A DNA stretch of 64,000 nucleotides from Cryobacterium sp. PAMC25264 (GTDB lineage: Bacteria; Actinomycetota; Actinomycetes; Actinomycetales; Microbacteriaceae): assembly GCF_019443325.1 (NCBI RefSeq), contig NZ_CP080383.1, positions 248,001 to 312,000 of the forward strand, given 5' to 3'. A program made the position numbers and the translations under genes. Positions within the stretch are counted from its first letter, which is position 1. Each line of letters begins with the position of its first letter. Under the pieces are notes generated by a model. It saw only the letters and a list, made by a program, of their open reading frames with translations. It was not told the DNA's origin and made no database searches. Of this stretch, positions 9,280 through 18,331 are shown piece by piece.

Positions 9280-10665
9280 GTGTATGAGTGGATCATGCTC
9301 GGGATCGGCCTGATCCTGACCCTCGGCACGGGCTTGTTCGTGGCCAGCGAATTCGCGCTGGTCAACCTCGAGCGGTCTGACCTCGAGGCTCGGCAGGGCC
9401 GCGGGGAGACCCGTCTGGCGATGACCATCGCCGCACTCAAGATCACCTCGACGCACCTCTCCAGCGCCCAGCTCGGCATCACCCTGACCACCCTGCTCAC
9501 CGGCTACGCGCTCGAGCCGGCGATCAGCAGCCTCCTGGCCGGTCCGCTGGGCGCGGTCGGGATCCCCGCGGCCGTGATCCCCGTGGTGGGATCGACCGTC
9601 GCAATCGTGCTGGCCACCCTGATCTCGATGATCATCGGCGAACTCGTACCGAAGAACTTCGCCCTGGCGCTGCCGATCCAGACCGCCAAGTTCGTGATCC
9701 CGTTCCAGACTGTGTTCACCACGGTCTTCCGGCCCGCCGTGACCGTGCTCAACGGCAGCGCCAACGGGCTACTCCGGGCCGTGGGCATCGAACCCAAGGA
9801 GGAGATCTCCGGCGCCCGCACCGCCGAGGAACTCTCGTCGCTCGTGCGCCGTTCCGCCAGCGCGGGCCTGCTCGAGGAGGACACCGCGACGCTGCTGCAC
9901 CGCACCCTGCTGTTCTCCGGTCACACCGCCTCCGACGTCATGACGCCGCGCCCGCGGCTGGCCAGCATCCCCCGCACCGCCAGCGCCCAGGCCGTCATCG
10001 ATCTCACCCGGCAGACCGGCTACTCCAGGTTCCCCGTGATCGACGAGGGCGTCGACGATGTGGTGGGCCTCGTGCACGTCAAGCAGGCCGTGGCCGTTCC
10101 CCGGTTCCGCCGGGCGGATGTGCCGGTGTCGGCCCTGCAGTCCGAGGCCCTCCGGGTGCCGGAGACGATGAAACTCGACGGGCTGCTCGCCGAGCTCCGC
10201 GGCCGCGGCTTCCAGATGGCCGTCGTGGTCGACGAGTACGGCGGAACCGCCGGGGTCGTCACCCTCGAGGACCTGGTCGAGGAACTCGTCGGCGAGGTCG
10301 CCGACGAGCACGACCGCACCCGGGCCGGCATCGTGCGCTCGCCAGGCTCGCTCACCTTTCCCGGCATGCTGCGGCCTGACGAGCTCGCCGAGCGCGCCGG
10401 CCTCGCGGTACCGGATGACGGCCCCTACGAGACCGTCGCCGGTTTCGTGATGAGCGAACTCGGCCGGCTGCCCGTGGTGGGCGACATCGTGCGCATCCCC
10501 ACCGGCGAACTGCGCGTGGAGCGGCTCGACGGGCGCCGCATCGACCGGCTGCGGTACACACCGGACCCCGTCGAACCCCCGACCGGAACGACCGGCTCGA
10601 TCCGTATCATCCAGAAAGACGACGTGACCACTCACTCTGAGCGCAATGGGGTGAGCGGCCGATGA
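9280..10665 (+). CDS. CNNM/CorC-family membrane protein with DUF21, CBS and CorC_HlyC domains
   Basis: Membrane protein of the CNNM/CorC (hemolysin C) family, linked to magnesium and cobalt transport. The N-terminal DUF21 domain has four membrane segments and the motifs VASEFALVNLER and GELVPKNFALA. A CBS pair follows (about 200-325), then a C-terminal CorC_HlyC domain (about 340-425). I prefer GTG 9280 because GGAG at 9270-9273 sits 6 nt upstream and gives the usual start MYEWIMLG; ATG 9268 is possible. The stop overlaps the next start by 4 bp, so the two paralogues are translationally coupled. Confidence 0.88.
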   Translation: MYEWIMLGIGLILTLGTGLFVASEFALVNLERSDLEARQGRGETRLAMTIAALKITSTHLSSAQLGITLTTLLTGYALEPAISSLLAGPLGAVGIPAAVIPVVGSTVAIVLATLISMIIGELVPKNFALALPIQTAKFVIPFQTVFTTVFRPAVTVLNGSANGLLRAVGIEPKEEISGARTAEELSSLVRRSASAGLLEEDTATLLHRTLLFSGHTASDVMTPRPRLASIPRTASAQAVIDLTRQTGYSRFPVIDEGVDDVVGLVHVKQAVAVPRFRRADVPVSALQSEALRVPETMKLDGLLAELRGRGFQMAVVVDEYGGTAGVVTLEDLVEELVGEVADEHDRTRAGIVRSPGSLTFPGMLRPDELAERAGLAVPDDGPYETVAGFVMSELGRLPVVGDIVRIPTGELRVERLDGRRIDRLRYTPDPVEPPTGTTGSIRIIQKDDVTTHSERNGVSGR

Positions 10666-11720
10666 GCGACTGGGCCGGACTCGGCTGGCTGGTCGTGCTC
10701 CTGATCGGCAACGCCTTCTTCGTCGCCGCGGAGTTCGCCGTGATTTCGGCGCGCCGCTCGCAGATCGAACCTCTCGCGGAGGCCGGCAAGCGCAGCGCCA
10801 AGACCGCGTTGTGGGCCATGGAACACGCCACCCTCATGTTGGCGACCTCGCAGCTGGGCATCACGGTGTGTTCGCTGCTGATCCTGAACGTGTCGGAACC
10901 GGCCATCCACCACCTGCTCGAGATCCCGCTGAACCTCACCGGCCTGCCCGAAGAGGCCATCGGCACCATCGCGTTCGTCATCGCGCTGTTCATCGTGTCG
11001 TACCTGCACGTGGTGTTCGGCGAGATGGTCCCCAAGAACCTGTCCTTCTCGATCCCCGACCAGGCCGTGCTGATCCTGGCCCCGCCTCTGGTCTTCTTCG
11101 GTCGTCTGGTCAAGCCCGTCATCGTGGCGTTGAACTCCACCGCCAACGGGGTGCTGCGGCTGTTCGGGGTGGCGCCCAAGCACGAGGCCACGAGTACCTA
11201 CACGCTCGATGAGGTCGCCACGATCGTCACGCAGTCCACCCGCGAGGGCGTGCTCACCGACGACTCCGGCGCGTTGAGTGCGGCGTTCGAGTTCACCACC
11301 CGCAAGGCCAGGGACATCGCGGTGCCGCTGGACCAGCTGGTCAGCCTGCCGGAGGCCGCGACGCCAGCCGACGTGGAGAAAGCCGTCACCCGGCACGGCT
11401 TCTCCCGGTACGTGCTCGACGGTGCGAACGGGGAGCCATCCGGCTACATCCACCTCAAGGACGTGCTGGGGCTGAACGTCGACCCCGTCGAGAGCGGGCG
11501 AAACGGGTACACCGACCCGATCCCGGCCAAGCTCATCCGTCAGTTGGTGTCGATCTTCGAAGACACCGACCTCGAGGACGCCCTCGCGACCATGCGCCGC
11601 TCCGGCGCCCACCTGGCCCGCACGTTCACCGCCACGGGCGACGCCACCGGGGTCCTGTTCCTCGAGGACATCATCGAGGAACTGGTCGGCGAAGTCCAGG
11701 ACGCAACCAGGCGGCTTTAG
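10662..11720 (+). CDS. CNNM/CorC-family membrane protein, short form (DUF21 plus CBS)
   Basis: Paralogue of the preceding gene, 352 residues. DUF21 motifs AAEFAVISARRSQ and GEMVPKNLSFSIP are present and a CBS pair follows, ending around LEDIIEELVGEV. The C-terminal CorC_HlyC domain of its partner is absent. Coupled through ATGA at 10662-10665. The long-plus-short pairing is common in actinobacteria and suggests a hetero-oligomeric ion transporter or regulator; this is inference. The 3' end overlaps the convergent HAD gene by 4 bp. Confidence 0.88.
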   Translation: MSDWAGLGWLVVLLIGNAFFVAAEFAVISARRSQIEPLAEAGKRSAKTALWAMEHATLMLATSQLGITVCSLLILNVSEPAIHHLLEIPLNLTGLPEEAIGTIAFVIALFIVSYLHVVFGEMVPKNLSFSIPDQAVLILAPPLVFFGRLVKPVIVALNSTANGVLRLFGVAPKHEATSTYTLDEVATIVTQSTREGVLTDDSGALSAAFEFTTRKARDIAVPLDQLVSLPEAATPADVEKAVTRHGFSRYVLDGANGEPSGYIHLKDVLGLNVDPVESGRNGYTDPIPAKLIRQLVSIFEDTDLEDALATMRRSGAHLARTFTATGDATGVLFLEDIIEELVGEVQDATRRL

Positions 11721-12565
11721 GCCAGGGCCGGTGCCGGCTCAGGCAGCTCCGGCAGGGCGTCGACGATGCTCGTGATGACGCCCTCATCGACGTTCGACGG
11801 GGCCTGGTACTTGGCCAGGGCCCGGATGCTGGGGTGCGCGTTTGCGACGGCGTAGGACGCTCCGGCGGCTTCGAGCATCTCGGCGTCATTGAGGAAGTCC
11901 CCGAACGCCATGGTCTGCTCCCGGTTGATGCCGAGACTCTGCTGCAGCCGGGTGAGCGCCGTGCCCTTGTTGACGCCAGGACGCATGATGTCCACCCAGT
12001 TGTCGCCGGAGATGACCACGTCCGCTCTCAGGCCGAGCGCCCGGACGGCGGGGGCGATCCGGGTCTCCGCCTGGCCGAGCCCGAAGACGGCGAGCTTGAG
12101 CACGTCGTCATCCGCCGCGGCCGCCCGCACATCGTCGACGACCTCGAGGGCGGCGTAGTACGGGCGCACGTGCCGGAGGAAGTCCTCGTCGGCGCGCTCG
12201 ACATAGGCCGATCTGGCGCCGCACAGCACAATACCCACATCGGCACCGTCTGCGGCGGCGCGGCGCACCCAGTCCACCACGGGCGCGATGATCGACCCGA
12301 TGACCGGTTCCCGGGCGATGGAGACGCCGTCCTGCACGATGTTCGTGCCGTTCTCCGCGATGTAGACGAGCCCGGCCCGGCTGCCGAACACGGCGTGCAG
12401 GGTCTGGTACTGCCGTCCGCTGGCCGGGACGAAGACGATGCCGGCCGCCTGCAGGCGATCGAGCAGCGGCCAGAACCGGTCGGGCACGCGCCCGTCGGCA
12501 TCGAGCAGGGTGCCGTCCATGTCCGAGGCGATCAAACGGATGTCGGCCGGCAGGGGAGAGGTCAT
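11717..12565 (-). CDS. HAD-superfamily phosphatase, Cof/YbiV-like
   Basis: Cytosolic phosphatase of the Cof-type (IIB cap) HAD subfamily, 282 residues. Motif I is SDMDGTLLD with the Asp nucleophile near residue 14, motif II falls near VPASGR, and motif IV is GDFLNDAEML (about 230) with the preceding Lys in NKGTAL. Such enzymes act on sugar phosphates or other small phosphate esters; the substrate here is unknown. A TAAACT box (12573-12578) ends 7 nt before the ATG, with no SD sequence, suggesting a leaderless transcript. Confidence 0.88.
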   Translation of the reverse strand: MTSPLPADIRLIASDMDGTLLDADGRVPDRFWPLLDRLQAAGIVFVPASGRQYQTLHAVFGSRAGLVYIAENGTNIVQDGVSIAREPVIGSIIAPVVDWVRRAAADGADVGIVLCGARSAYVERADEDFLRHVRPYYAALEVVDDVRAAAADDDVLKLAVFGLGQAETRIAPAVRALGLRADVVISGDNWVDIMRPGVNKGTALTRLQQSLGINREQTMAFGDFLNDAEMLEAAGASYAVANAHPSIRALAKYQAPSNVDEGVITSIVDALPELPEPAPALA

Positions 12566-12613
12566 TTGGCCGAGTTTACCGCCGCGCCGGTCCCGGCGGG
12601 CGGGCGGGAGCCG

Positions 12614-13720
12614 TCAGGCGGGCCAGGCCGCCCGCAGGTACTGACCGGGCCAGTAGTCCAACTGCACGCCGAGCTCATGCGCGGCGCGCAGGGCGAAGTG
12701 GGGGTCCCGCAGGAATTCGCGGCCGAGCATCACGGCGTCGGCGGCACCGGAGGCCACGATCTCGTCGGCCTGTCTGGCCGTTGTGATCAGGCCGACGGCG
12801 TTGACCGGCACCTCGGCGGTGTCCTTGACGAACTGCGCCAGCGGCACCTGGTAGCCCGGTGCGAGCGGGATCTGCACCCCGGTGACGTTGCCGCCGGAGG
12901 AGATGTCGAAGAAGTCGGCGCCCGCCTCGGCCGCCCATCCGGACACGATCGCGGTCTCCTCGACCGTCCAGCCGTCGGCGGCGTAGTCGGTGGCGGAGAA
13001 CCGCACGAGCAGGGGAACGCTCTCGCCGACCTCCGCGCGCACCGCGACAATCACCCGCAGCAGCAGGCGGGCCCGGTTCTCCAGGGAGCCGCCGAACTCG
13101 TCGGTGCGCTCGTTGCTGAGCGGAGAGAGGAACTGGTGCAGCAGGTAGCCGTGCGCCGCGTGCAGTTCGAGCACGTCGAAGCCCGCGGTCAACGCCCGGC
13201 GGGCAGCCGCAGCGAAGTCGGCGACGACGGCCGCGATGCCGGCGGCGTCGAGCGCCGTCGGCGTGGCGTAGCCGCCGAATGCGATGTCGGACGGGGCCAC
13301 GGCCGCCCAGCCGCCCTGCTCGGCGGGCACGCTGCCGTGTTCGGCGGTGCCCCAGGCCGGGAAGGTGGAGGCCTTGCGGCCGGCGTGGGCGAGCTGGATG
13401 CCCGCCGTGGCGCCCTGCTCGTGCAGATAGGCGACGATCCGGGTCCAGGCGGTGGTCTGGGCCTCGTTCCAGATGCCGGTGTCCCGGTCGGTGATGCGGC
13501 CCTCTGGGCTGACCGCGGTCGCCTCGGTCACGATCAGGCCGGCGCCGCCTGCCGCGAGGGACCCGAGGTGCACGAGGTGCCAGTCGGTGGGGATGCCGTC
13601 CAGGCGGTCCACGGAGTACTGGCACATCGGAGCCACCCAGAGCCGGTTGCGGATCTCGACACCGCGCAGGGTGATCGGGTCGAAGAGCGAGAGGGCGGGA
13701 GCTGTGGAGGTATCGGACAC
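12614..13720 (-). CDS. NADH:flavin oxidoreductase, YqjM-like Old Yellow Enzyme
   Basis: FMN-dependent ene-reductase, 368 residues, single TIM barrel. The regulatory Cys lies in PMCQYSV (about 34), typical of the YqjM class. QLAHAGRKAS carries substrate-binding His, and HGYLLHQFLSPLSN with RTDEFGGSLENR is the family signature. It reduces activated C=C bonds with NAD(P)H; the natural substrate is not predictable. The GTG start at 13718-13720 is supported by TAGGTT ending 6 nt upstream. Divergent from nnrD, with overlapping -10 boxes. Confidence 0.9.
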   Translation of the reverse strand: MSDTSTAPALSLFDPITLRGVEIRNRLWVAPMCQYSVDRLDGIPTDWHLVHLGSLAAGGAGLIVTEATAVSPEGRITDRDTGIWNEAQTTAWTRIVAYLHEQGATAGIQLAHAGRKASTFPAWGTAEHGSVPAEQGGWAAVAPSDIAFGGYATPTALDAAGIAAVVADFAAAARRALTAGFDVLELHAAHGYLLHQFLSPLSNERTDEFGGSLENRARLLLRVIVAVRAEVGESVPLLVRFSATDYAADGWTVEETAIVSGWAAEAGADFFDISSGGNVTGVQIPLAPGYQVPLAQFVKDTAEVPVNAVGLITTARQADEIVASGAADAVMLGREFLRDPHFALRAAHELGVQLDYWPGQYLRAAWPA

Positions 13721-13726
13721 CGAAAC

Positions 13727-13736
13727 AACCTATCGT
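13727..13736. promoter_or_regulatory. Overlapping divergent -10 boxes of the OYE gene and nnrD
   Basis: On the + strand TATCGT (13731-13736) ends 6 nt before the nnrD ATG. On the - strand TAGGTT (13732-13727) ends 6 nt before the OYE GTG. Only 22 bp separate the two genes, so the polymerases would compete for the same DNA. Confidence 0.55.
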
Positions 13737-13742
13737 GAGTGC

Positions 13743-14585
13743 ATGGCGAAACCGCGACGATGGCTGGAATGGGAGGCCGCCCAGGCCCGCGACTGGATCG
13801 CGGTTCCGCAGGCGACCGATGACAAGTACAGCCGGGGTGTGCTGGGCGTGCGCACCGGCTCCACCGCATACCCGGGGGCCGCGGTGCTCGGAGTCGAGGC
13901 CGCGAGCCGCACCGGCGTGGGCATGGTGCGCTACCTCGGCCCGAAGCGGGTGTCGAGCCTGGTGCTGCAGCGCCGCCCCGAAGTCGTCACGGCCGACGGC
14001 CGGGTGCAGGCCTGGCTGCTCGGCTCTGGCATGGACGCCGCCGCCCGCAGCGACGAGCAGACGGCGCGGCTGCGGAAGGCCCTCAAGCAGGGCCTGCCGA
14101 CGGTCGTGGACGCCGGGGCCCTCGACCTGGTGGGCAGCACCGCCGGGCCCACCGTGATCACCCCGCACTTCCGTGAGCTGGCCGGGCTGCTCGGCCGCTC
14201 GGGCCAGACCGTCACGGCGGACCAGATCGCCGGCGACCCCGGTGAGTGGGCCGTGCGGGCCTCCAGCACCCTCGGCTGCACCGTGCTGCTCAAGGGCAGC
14301 GTCACCCACATCGCGTCACCGTCCGGCATCCGCCTGACGGTGTCCGGCGCTCCGGCCTGGCTGGCCACGGCCGGCTCCGGCGACGTGCTCGCCGGCATCC
14401 TCGGCGCGCTCCTGGCCACCCACTCCGCACGCATCGAGGCAGATGCCGACGCGCTGGCGGCCCTCACCGCCACGGCCGCGTTCGTGCACGCGGCTGCGGC
14501 GCACCTGGCCAGCGCCGGGGGACCGCTCGTGGCGTTGGACGTGGCCGAAGCCGTTCCGGCGGCCCTCTCCGCCCTGCTCGCCTGA
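13743..14585 (+). CDS. nnrD: ADP-dependent NAD(P)H-hydrate dehydratase
   Basis: Metabolite-repair enzyme, 280 residues, that dehydrates damaged NADHX/NADPHX back to NAD(P)H using ADP. Ribokinase-like fold: substrate-side motif SRGVLGVRTGSTAYPGAAVL near the N-terminus, ITPHFRELAGLLG (about 140) and the nucleotide/catalytic motif AGSGDVLAGILGALLA (about 210). There is no NnrE epimerase domain fused at the N-terminus, so it is the stand-alone dehydratase form. The frame is open further upstream, but that part is antisense to the OYE gene; ATG 13743 with TATCGT 6 nt upstream is the best start. Confidence 0.88.
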   Translation: MAKPRRWLEWEAAQARDWIAVPQATDDKYSRGVLGVRTGSTAYPGAAVLGVEAASRTGVGMVRYLGPKRVSSLVLQRRPEVVTADGRVQAWLLGSGMDAAARSDEQTARLRKALKQGLPTVVDAGALDLVGSTAGPTVITPHFRELAGLLGRSGQTVTADQIAGDPGEWAVRASSTLGCTVLLKGSVTHIASPSGIRLTVSGAPAWLATAGSGDVLAGILGALLATHSARIEADADALAALTATAAFVHAAAAHLASAGGPLVALDVAEAVPAALSALLA

Positions 14586-14635
14586 CCGGGGGCCAGCCAG
14601 GCCCAGGCGCCGACGTGAATGTGCAACAGTGGAGC

Positions 14636-15949
14636 GTGCCCGAAACCCCGATCCCTGCCGCAGCCTCGGTCGCGCCACTGACCGGCCGCCTCTGGTTCCT
14701 GCGCCGGCCGCTCGTGCTCTGGGCCGGGTTTGTGCTCGTGCACGCCGTGCTCATCGGCCTCAACCTCAGCGGCATCGGCTGGCCGCTCGGCGATGTCGAA
14801 CGGGTCTACCTGGGTTGGGCGGAGGGCACCGTCTCCGGCGCCGTGCGGCTGGGCATCGACACCGACTTCGTCTACCCGATCCTGGCCCTTGCCCCGATCC
14901 TCGCGTCGTTGGCCTTCGGGGCGCCGGTGTACGCGCTCACCTGGCTCGGCCTGGTGACGCTGCTCAACGGCGTCGCGTTCGGTGTCCTCACCGGCCGCCG
15001 GCCCGGCCGGGCCGCCGCCGGGGCCGCCTGGTGGTGGCTGGGCTTCCTGCTCCTGCTCGGCCCGGTCGGGCTCGCCCGGATCGACTCTGTGACGGTTCCG
15101 CTGGTGATCATGGGCCTGATGTGGCTGCGCACCCGGCCGTTCTGGGGCGCTGTGCTGCTCAGCGTGGCCACCTGGGTCAAGGTCTGGCCGGTCGCCGCGA
15201 TCATCGCCCTGGTCGTGGCGTCGAAACGCCGCTGGCAGGTCCTCGCCGCTTTCGCCGGCACCTCCGCGCTGATCATCGTGGTGGCCTTGGCCCAGGGCAG
15301 CGGGCTCACCATCCTCAGCTTCGTCACGGAGCAGACCGACCGCGGCATCCAGATCGAGGCCCCGGTGGCCGGCTGGTGGCTGTGGCAGTCGGCGCTGGGC
15401 GTACCGGGCACCCTGGTGTACTACGACCAGCAGATCCTCACCTACCAGGTGATCGGCACCGGCACCGAGCTGGCCATCGCGGTGATGACCCCGCTGCTCG
15501 TGCTCTGCGTGGCCGCGGTGCTCGCGCTCGGCTGGCGGGCCCAACGCCGGGGCGCCTGCGTCGACAGGCTCTTCCCGCCGCTCGTGCTGGCCCTGGTGCT
15601 CACGCTGATCGTGCTCAACAAAGTCGGTTCGCCCCAGTTCATGACCTGGCTGGCGGCCCCGCTGATCCTCGGGCTGGTGAGCTCGCCGCGGTCGTGGGGG
15701 CGGCCGGCCCTGGTCGCCCTCGTGATGGCGGCGCTCACCCAGGTGGTCTATCCGTACTTCTACGACGGCCTGCTCGCCACCACCCCGGCCATGGTGCTGA
15801 TCCTCACGGCGCGCAACCTGCTCGAGGTGGTGCTGCTGGTCTGGATGGCGGTGCGGCTCTGGCGGCTGGGCAGCCCGGGCGCCGGCCCCGGCGTCCTCAC
15901 GCAGGCCGTGCCGGCCGCCGGCCTGCACCGTTCGATCCTGAAGGAGTAA
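14636..15949 (+). CDS. Polytopic membrane protein, glycosyltransferase 87 (DUF2029)-like
   Basis: Integral membrane protein of about 437 residues with ten or more hydrophobic segments. The layout and motifs (IGWPLGDVERVYLGW, ATWVKVWPVAAI, LNKVGSPQFMTWL) resemble GT87/DUF2029 polyprenyl-phosphate-mannose mannosyltransferases, which add sugars to cell-envelope lipids or glycans. Acceptor unknown. Three in-frame GTG codons (14615, 14621, 14636) could start it. I chose 14636 because the N-terminus MPETPIPA leads directly to the first membrane segment; this is uncertain. The stop overlaps the spacer carrying the ribosome site of the next gene. Confidence 0.72.
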   Translation: MPETPIPAAASVAPLTGRLWFLRRPLVLWAGFVLVHAVLIGLNLSGIGWPLGDVERVYLGWAEGTVSGAVRLGIDTDFVYPILALAPILASLAFGAPVYALTWLGLVTLLNGVAFGVLTGRRPGRAAAGAAWWWLGFLLLLGPVGLARIDSVTVPLVIMGLMWLRTRPFWGAVLLSVATWVKVWPVAAIIALVVASKRRWQVLAAFAGTSALIIVVALAQGSGLTILSFVTEQTDRGIQIEAPVAGWWLWQSALGVPGTLVYYDQQILTYQVIGTGTELAIAVMTPLLVLCVAAVLALGWRAQRRGACVDRLFPPLVLALVLTLIVLNKVGSPQFMTWLAAPLILGLVSSPRSWGRPALVALVMAALTQVVYPYFYDGLLATTPAMVLILTARNLLEVVLLVWMAVRLWRLGSPGAGPGVLTQAVPAAGLHRSILKE

Positions 15950-15951
15950 TC

Positions 15952-16263
15952 ATGCTTGTCGCATTCTCACTGGCCCCCTCCGGAGCCCCCACCGACTCGG
16001 TACACGACGCCGTCGCCGCGGCCGTGCGCGTGGTGCGCGAATCGGGCCTGCCCCACCACACCGACTCCATGTTCACCACCATCGAGGGCGACTGGGACGA
16101 GGTGTTCGCGGTCGTCAAGGCGGCGGCGGATGCCGTGGGCGCGTTCGGCACCCGGGTGTCGCTGGTGCTCAAGGCCGATATCCGCCCCGGCTATTCGGGC
16201 GAACTGACCGCCAAACTGGACCGCCTCGAGGCGGCCATGGAGCAGACGGACGATCCCGCGTAA
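15952..16263 (+). CDS. MTH1187/YkoF-family thiamine-binding protein
   Basis: Small cytosolic protein of 103 residues, the standard length of the MTH1187 (DUF77) family, a ferredoxin-like fold that binds thiamine-type ligands. Conserved features: MLVAFSLAPSG at the start, the HTDSMFTTIEGDWDEV segment in the middle and LVLKADIRPG near the C-terminus. AAGGAG at 15941-15946 precedes the ATG, and the gene starts 2 nt after the membrane protein's stop, so they probably share a transcript. Function beyond ligand binding is not established. Confidence 0.8.
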   Translation: MLVAFSLAPSGAPTDSVHDAVAAAVRVVRESGLPHHTDSMFTTIEGDWDEVFAVVKAAADAVGAFGTRVSLVLKADIRPGYSGELTAKLDRLEAAMEQTDDPA

Positions 16264-16285
16264 CACCGTCGACACGACGGGTGCG

Positions 16286-16291
16286 TATCCT
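16286..16291 (+). promoter_or_regulatory. Putative -10 box TATCCT of the MFS gene
   Basis: Ends 6 nt before the ATG at 16298 with no SD sequence, matching the leaderless-start pattern seen elsewhere in the window. Confidence 0.5.
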
Positions 16292-16297
16292 GAGTCG

Positions 16298-17575
16298 ATG
16301 CCCTCACTCACCGACGGGACGGCGACACTGACGCCGGCCCGGGTCCGCCTCGCGCTGCTCGCTCTTGCCCTGGGCGGTTTCGCCATCGGCGCCACCGAAT
16401 TCGTGGCCATGGGCCTGCTGCCCAACCTCGCCGCGGATCTGCTGCCCGGTCTCTACGCCGATTCCCCGGACGTCGCCAACGCGCAGGTCGGTTGGATCAT
16501 CTCCGCCTACGCGCTCGGCGTGGTCGTCGGGGCGCCCACCATCGCGGCGGCGGCGGCACGCTGGCCGCGCAAGCAACTACTCCTGGTGCTGCTGGCCTGC
16601 TTCACCCTCGCCACCATCGCGTCGGCGCTGCTGCCGACGTTCGGCCTTGTGCTCGTGGCGCGTTTTGTCGCCGCGCTGCCGCACGGGGCCTACTTCGGTA
16701 TCGCCTCGCTCGTTGCGGCGGAGCTGATGGGGCCGGGCAAACGGGCCCGCGGTGTGGCGATCGTGCTCTCCGGGCTCACCATCGCCAACGTCATCGGGGT
16801 GCCGTCGATCACCTGGCTCGGCCAGCTGGCCGGCTGGCGGGTGGCCTACATCGCGGTGGCCGCGCTGTTCGCCGTGACCTTCGTCGCCGTGATCGTGGCC
16901 GTGCCCTTCCAGGCCGGAGACGCCGGCGCCACCATGCGCAACGAGTTACGGGCCTTCGGCCGCCTGCAGGTGTGGTTCGCCCTGATGATCGGTGCCGTGG
17001 GCTTCGGCGGTCTGTTCGCCGTGTACACCTATGTGGCGCCGTTGGTGATCGAGATCACCGCTCTGCCGGCCTTCGCCGTGCCGCTCGTGCTCATCGTGGT
17101 CGGGCTCGGCATGACCGTGGGCAACTTCGCCGGCGGGGTCTTCGCCGACCGCAGCGTGCGGCGCAGCATGTACGCCTTTTTCGCCGTGATGCTCGCGGCA
17201 CTGCTGCTGTTGGCCTGCTCCGCCCAGCACCTTGCGGGACTGCTGGTCGGGGTGTTCCTGGTCGGTGCGTCGGCGGCGGCACTGTCGCCGACCATCCAGA
17301 CCCGATTGATGGATGTGGCACACGACAGCCAGTCGATCGCGGCGGCCCTGAACCACTCGGCTCTCAACCTCGGCAACAGCTTGGGCGCGTTCCTGGGCGG
17401 GGTCGTCATCGCGGGCGGCCTGGGCTATCTCGCCCCGATCTGGGTCGGCTTCGGACTCAGCGTGGTGGGTCTGGGGCTCGCGGTGATCACCTTCGCGATC
17501 GACAGGTCCCGCCGCCGGAGAGGCCGGCCCGTTCCGTACGGCACGGCCCTGATCGCGGTGGTCGACGCGAACTGA
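16298..17575 (+). CDS. MFS transporter, DHA1 family (AraJ/Cmx-like)
   Basis: Twelve-segment major facilitator of 425 residues, probably a drug or metabolite:proton antiporter. The first helix motif FAIGATEFVAMGLLPNLAADL is diagnostic of AraJ/Cmx-type DHA1 exporters, and the loop 2-3 region AARWPRKQLLL and helix 5 motif GVPSITWLGQLAGWR also fit. Substrate unknown; relatives include chloramphenicol and arabinose-related exporters. It ends 29 bp before the convergent response regulator gene. Confidence 0.85.
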   Translation: MPSLTDGTATLTPARVRLALLALALGGFAIGATEFVAMGLLPNLAADLLPGLYADSPDVANAQVGWIISAYALGVVVGAPTIAAAAARWPRKQLLLVLLACFTLATIASALLPTFGLVLVARFVAALPHGAYFGIASLVAAELMGPGKRARGVAIVLSGLTIANVIGVPSITWLGQLAGWRVAYIAVAALFAVTFVAVIVAVPFQAGDAGATMRNELRAFGRLQVWFALMIGAVGFGGLFAVYTYVAPLVIEITALPAFAVPLVLIVVGLGMTVGNFAGGVFADRSVRRSMYAFFAVMLAALLLLACSAQHLAGLLVGVFLVGASAAALSPTIQTRLMDVAHDSQSIAAALNHSALNLGNSLGAFLGGVVIAGGLGYLAPIWVGFGLSVVGLGLAVITFAIDRSRRRRGRPVPYGTALIAVVDAN

Positions 17576-17604
17576 GCCGCGCGCCGACCGTCCCCGTGTG
17601 ATGC

Positions 17605-18294
17605 TTAGTCGGACTGCAGCAGGATGCCGTCGTGGATGGCGCGCTTGCGCAGCGCGACCTTGGTTCCCACGTCGAAACCGGCCAGGCGGTACTTCTCGCG
17701 GATCCGCTTGAGGTACGACTTCGCGGTTTCCTCGGAGATGCCGAGCTGGTGTGCCACGGCTTTGACCGGTTCGCCGGCGCCGTAGAGCGCCATGACCCGG
17801 CGTTCCTGGGCGCTCAGGCGCGGCGAGGATCCGGCCGTTCCGCTGTGCAGGGCCAGGTCGAGCTCGGCTGAGATGTAGGAGTCGCCGTCGTTGGCGGCGT
17901 GGATGGCTTCGACGATGGTGCTGGCTTCCTCGGTCTTCACGAGGTAGCCGAGCGCTCCGGCGGCCAGGGCCTCGCGCACCAACGCGGGCTCGGAGTAGGT
18001 GCTCATGAGCACCGTCTTCACCCCGGCGGTCTTGAGCGTGGAGATCTTGAGCGAGACCGGGATGTTGTCCTTGAGGTCCAGGTCGAGCAGAACCACATCC
18101 ACCGGGAATTCCGGATGGGTCAGGAGCTCTGGCCACGTGGTCACGGCGGCCACCATGTTGATGTCGTCAGCGGCCCCCCTGATCCACTCGGTCAACGCCC
18201 CCAAGAGCATCCGGTGGTCGTCGACCAGGGCCAACCGGATGGGATTGTCGATGAGCGTCACTGCTGTGTTCGTCACTGCTGCCTCCTGTTGCAT
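17605..18294 (-). CDS. NarL/FixJ-family response regulator
   Basis: Two-component transcription regulator, 229 residues. The receiver domain (about 18-135) has the acidic pair in LALVDDHRML, the phosphorylation Asp in VVLLDLDLKD (about 70) and the conserved Lys in GYLVKTEE. A LuxR-type helix-turn-helix follows (LSAQERRVMALYGAGEPVKAV, then GISEETAKSYLKRIREKY). The sensor kinase lies two genes upstream on the same strand, with a membrane protein between them. Targets unknown. Confidence 0.9.
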   Translation of the reverse strand: MQQEAAVTNTAVTLIDNPIRLALVDDHRMLLGALTEWIRGAADDINMVAAVTTWPELLTHPEFPVDVVLLDLDLKDNIPVSLKISTLKTAGVKTVLMSTYSEPALVREALAAGALGYLVKTEEASTIVEAIHAANDGDSYISAELDLALHSGTAGSSPRLSAQERRVMALYGAGEPVKAVAHQLGISEETAKSYLKRIREKYRLAGFDVGTKVALRKRAIHDGILLQSD

Positions 18295-18331
18295 GTTCCC
18301 CCGTCAGACGCACTCGTGCCGGCTGGCACGG

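Noticed and set aside
13452..13742. N-terminal extension of nnrD to 13452
   Set aside because: This part is antisense to the conserved OYE coding sequence and matches nothing in dehydratases.
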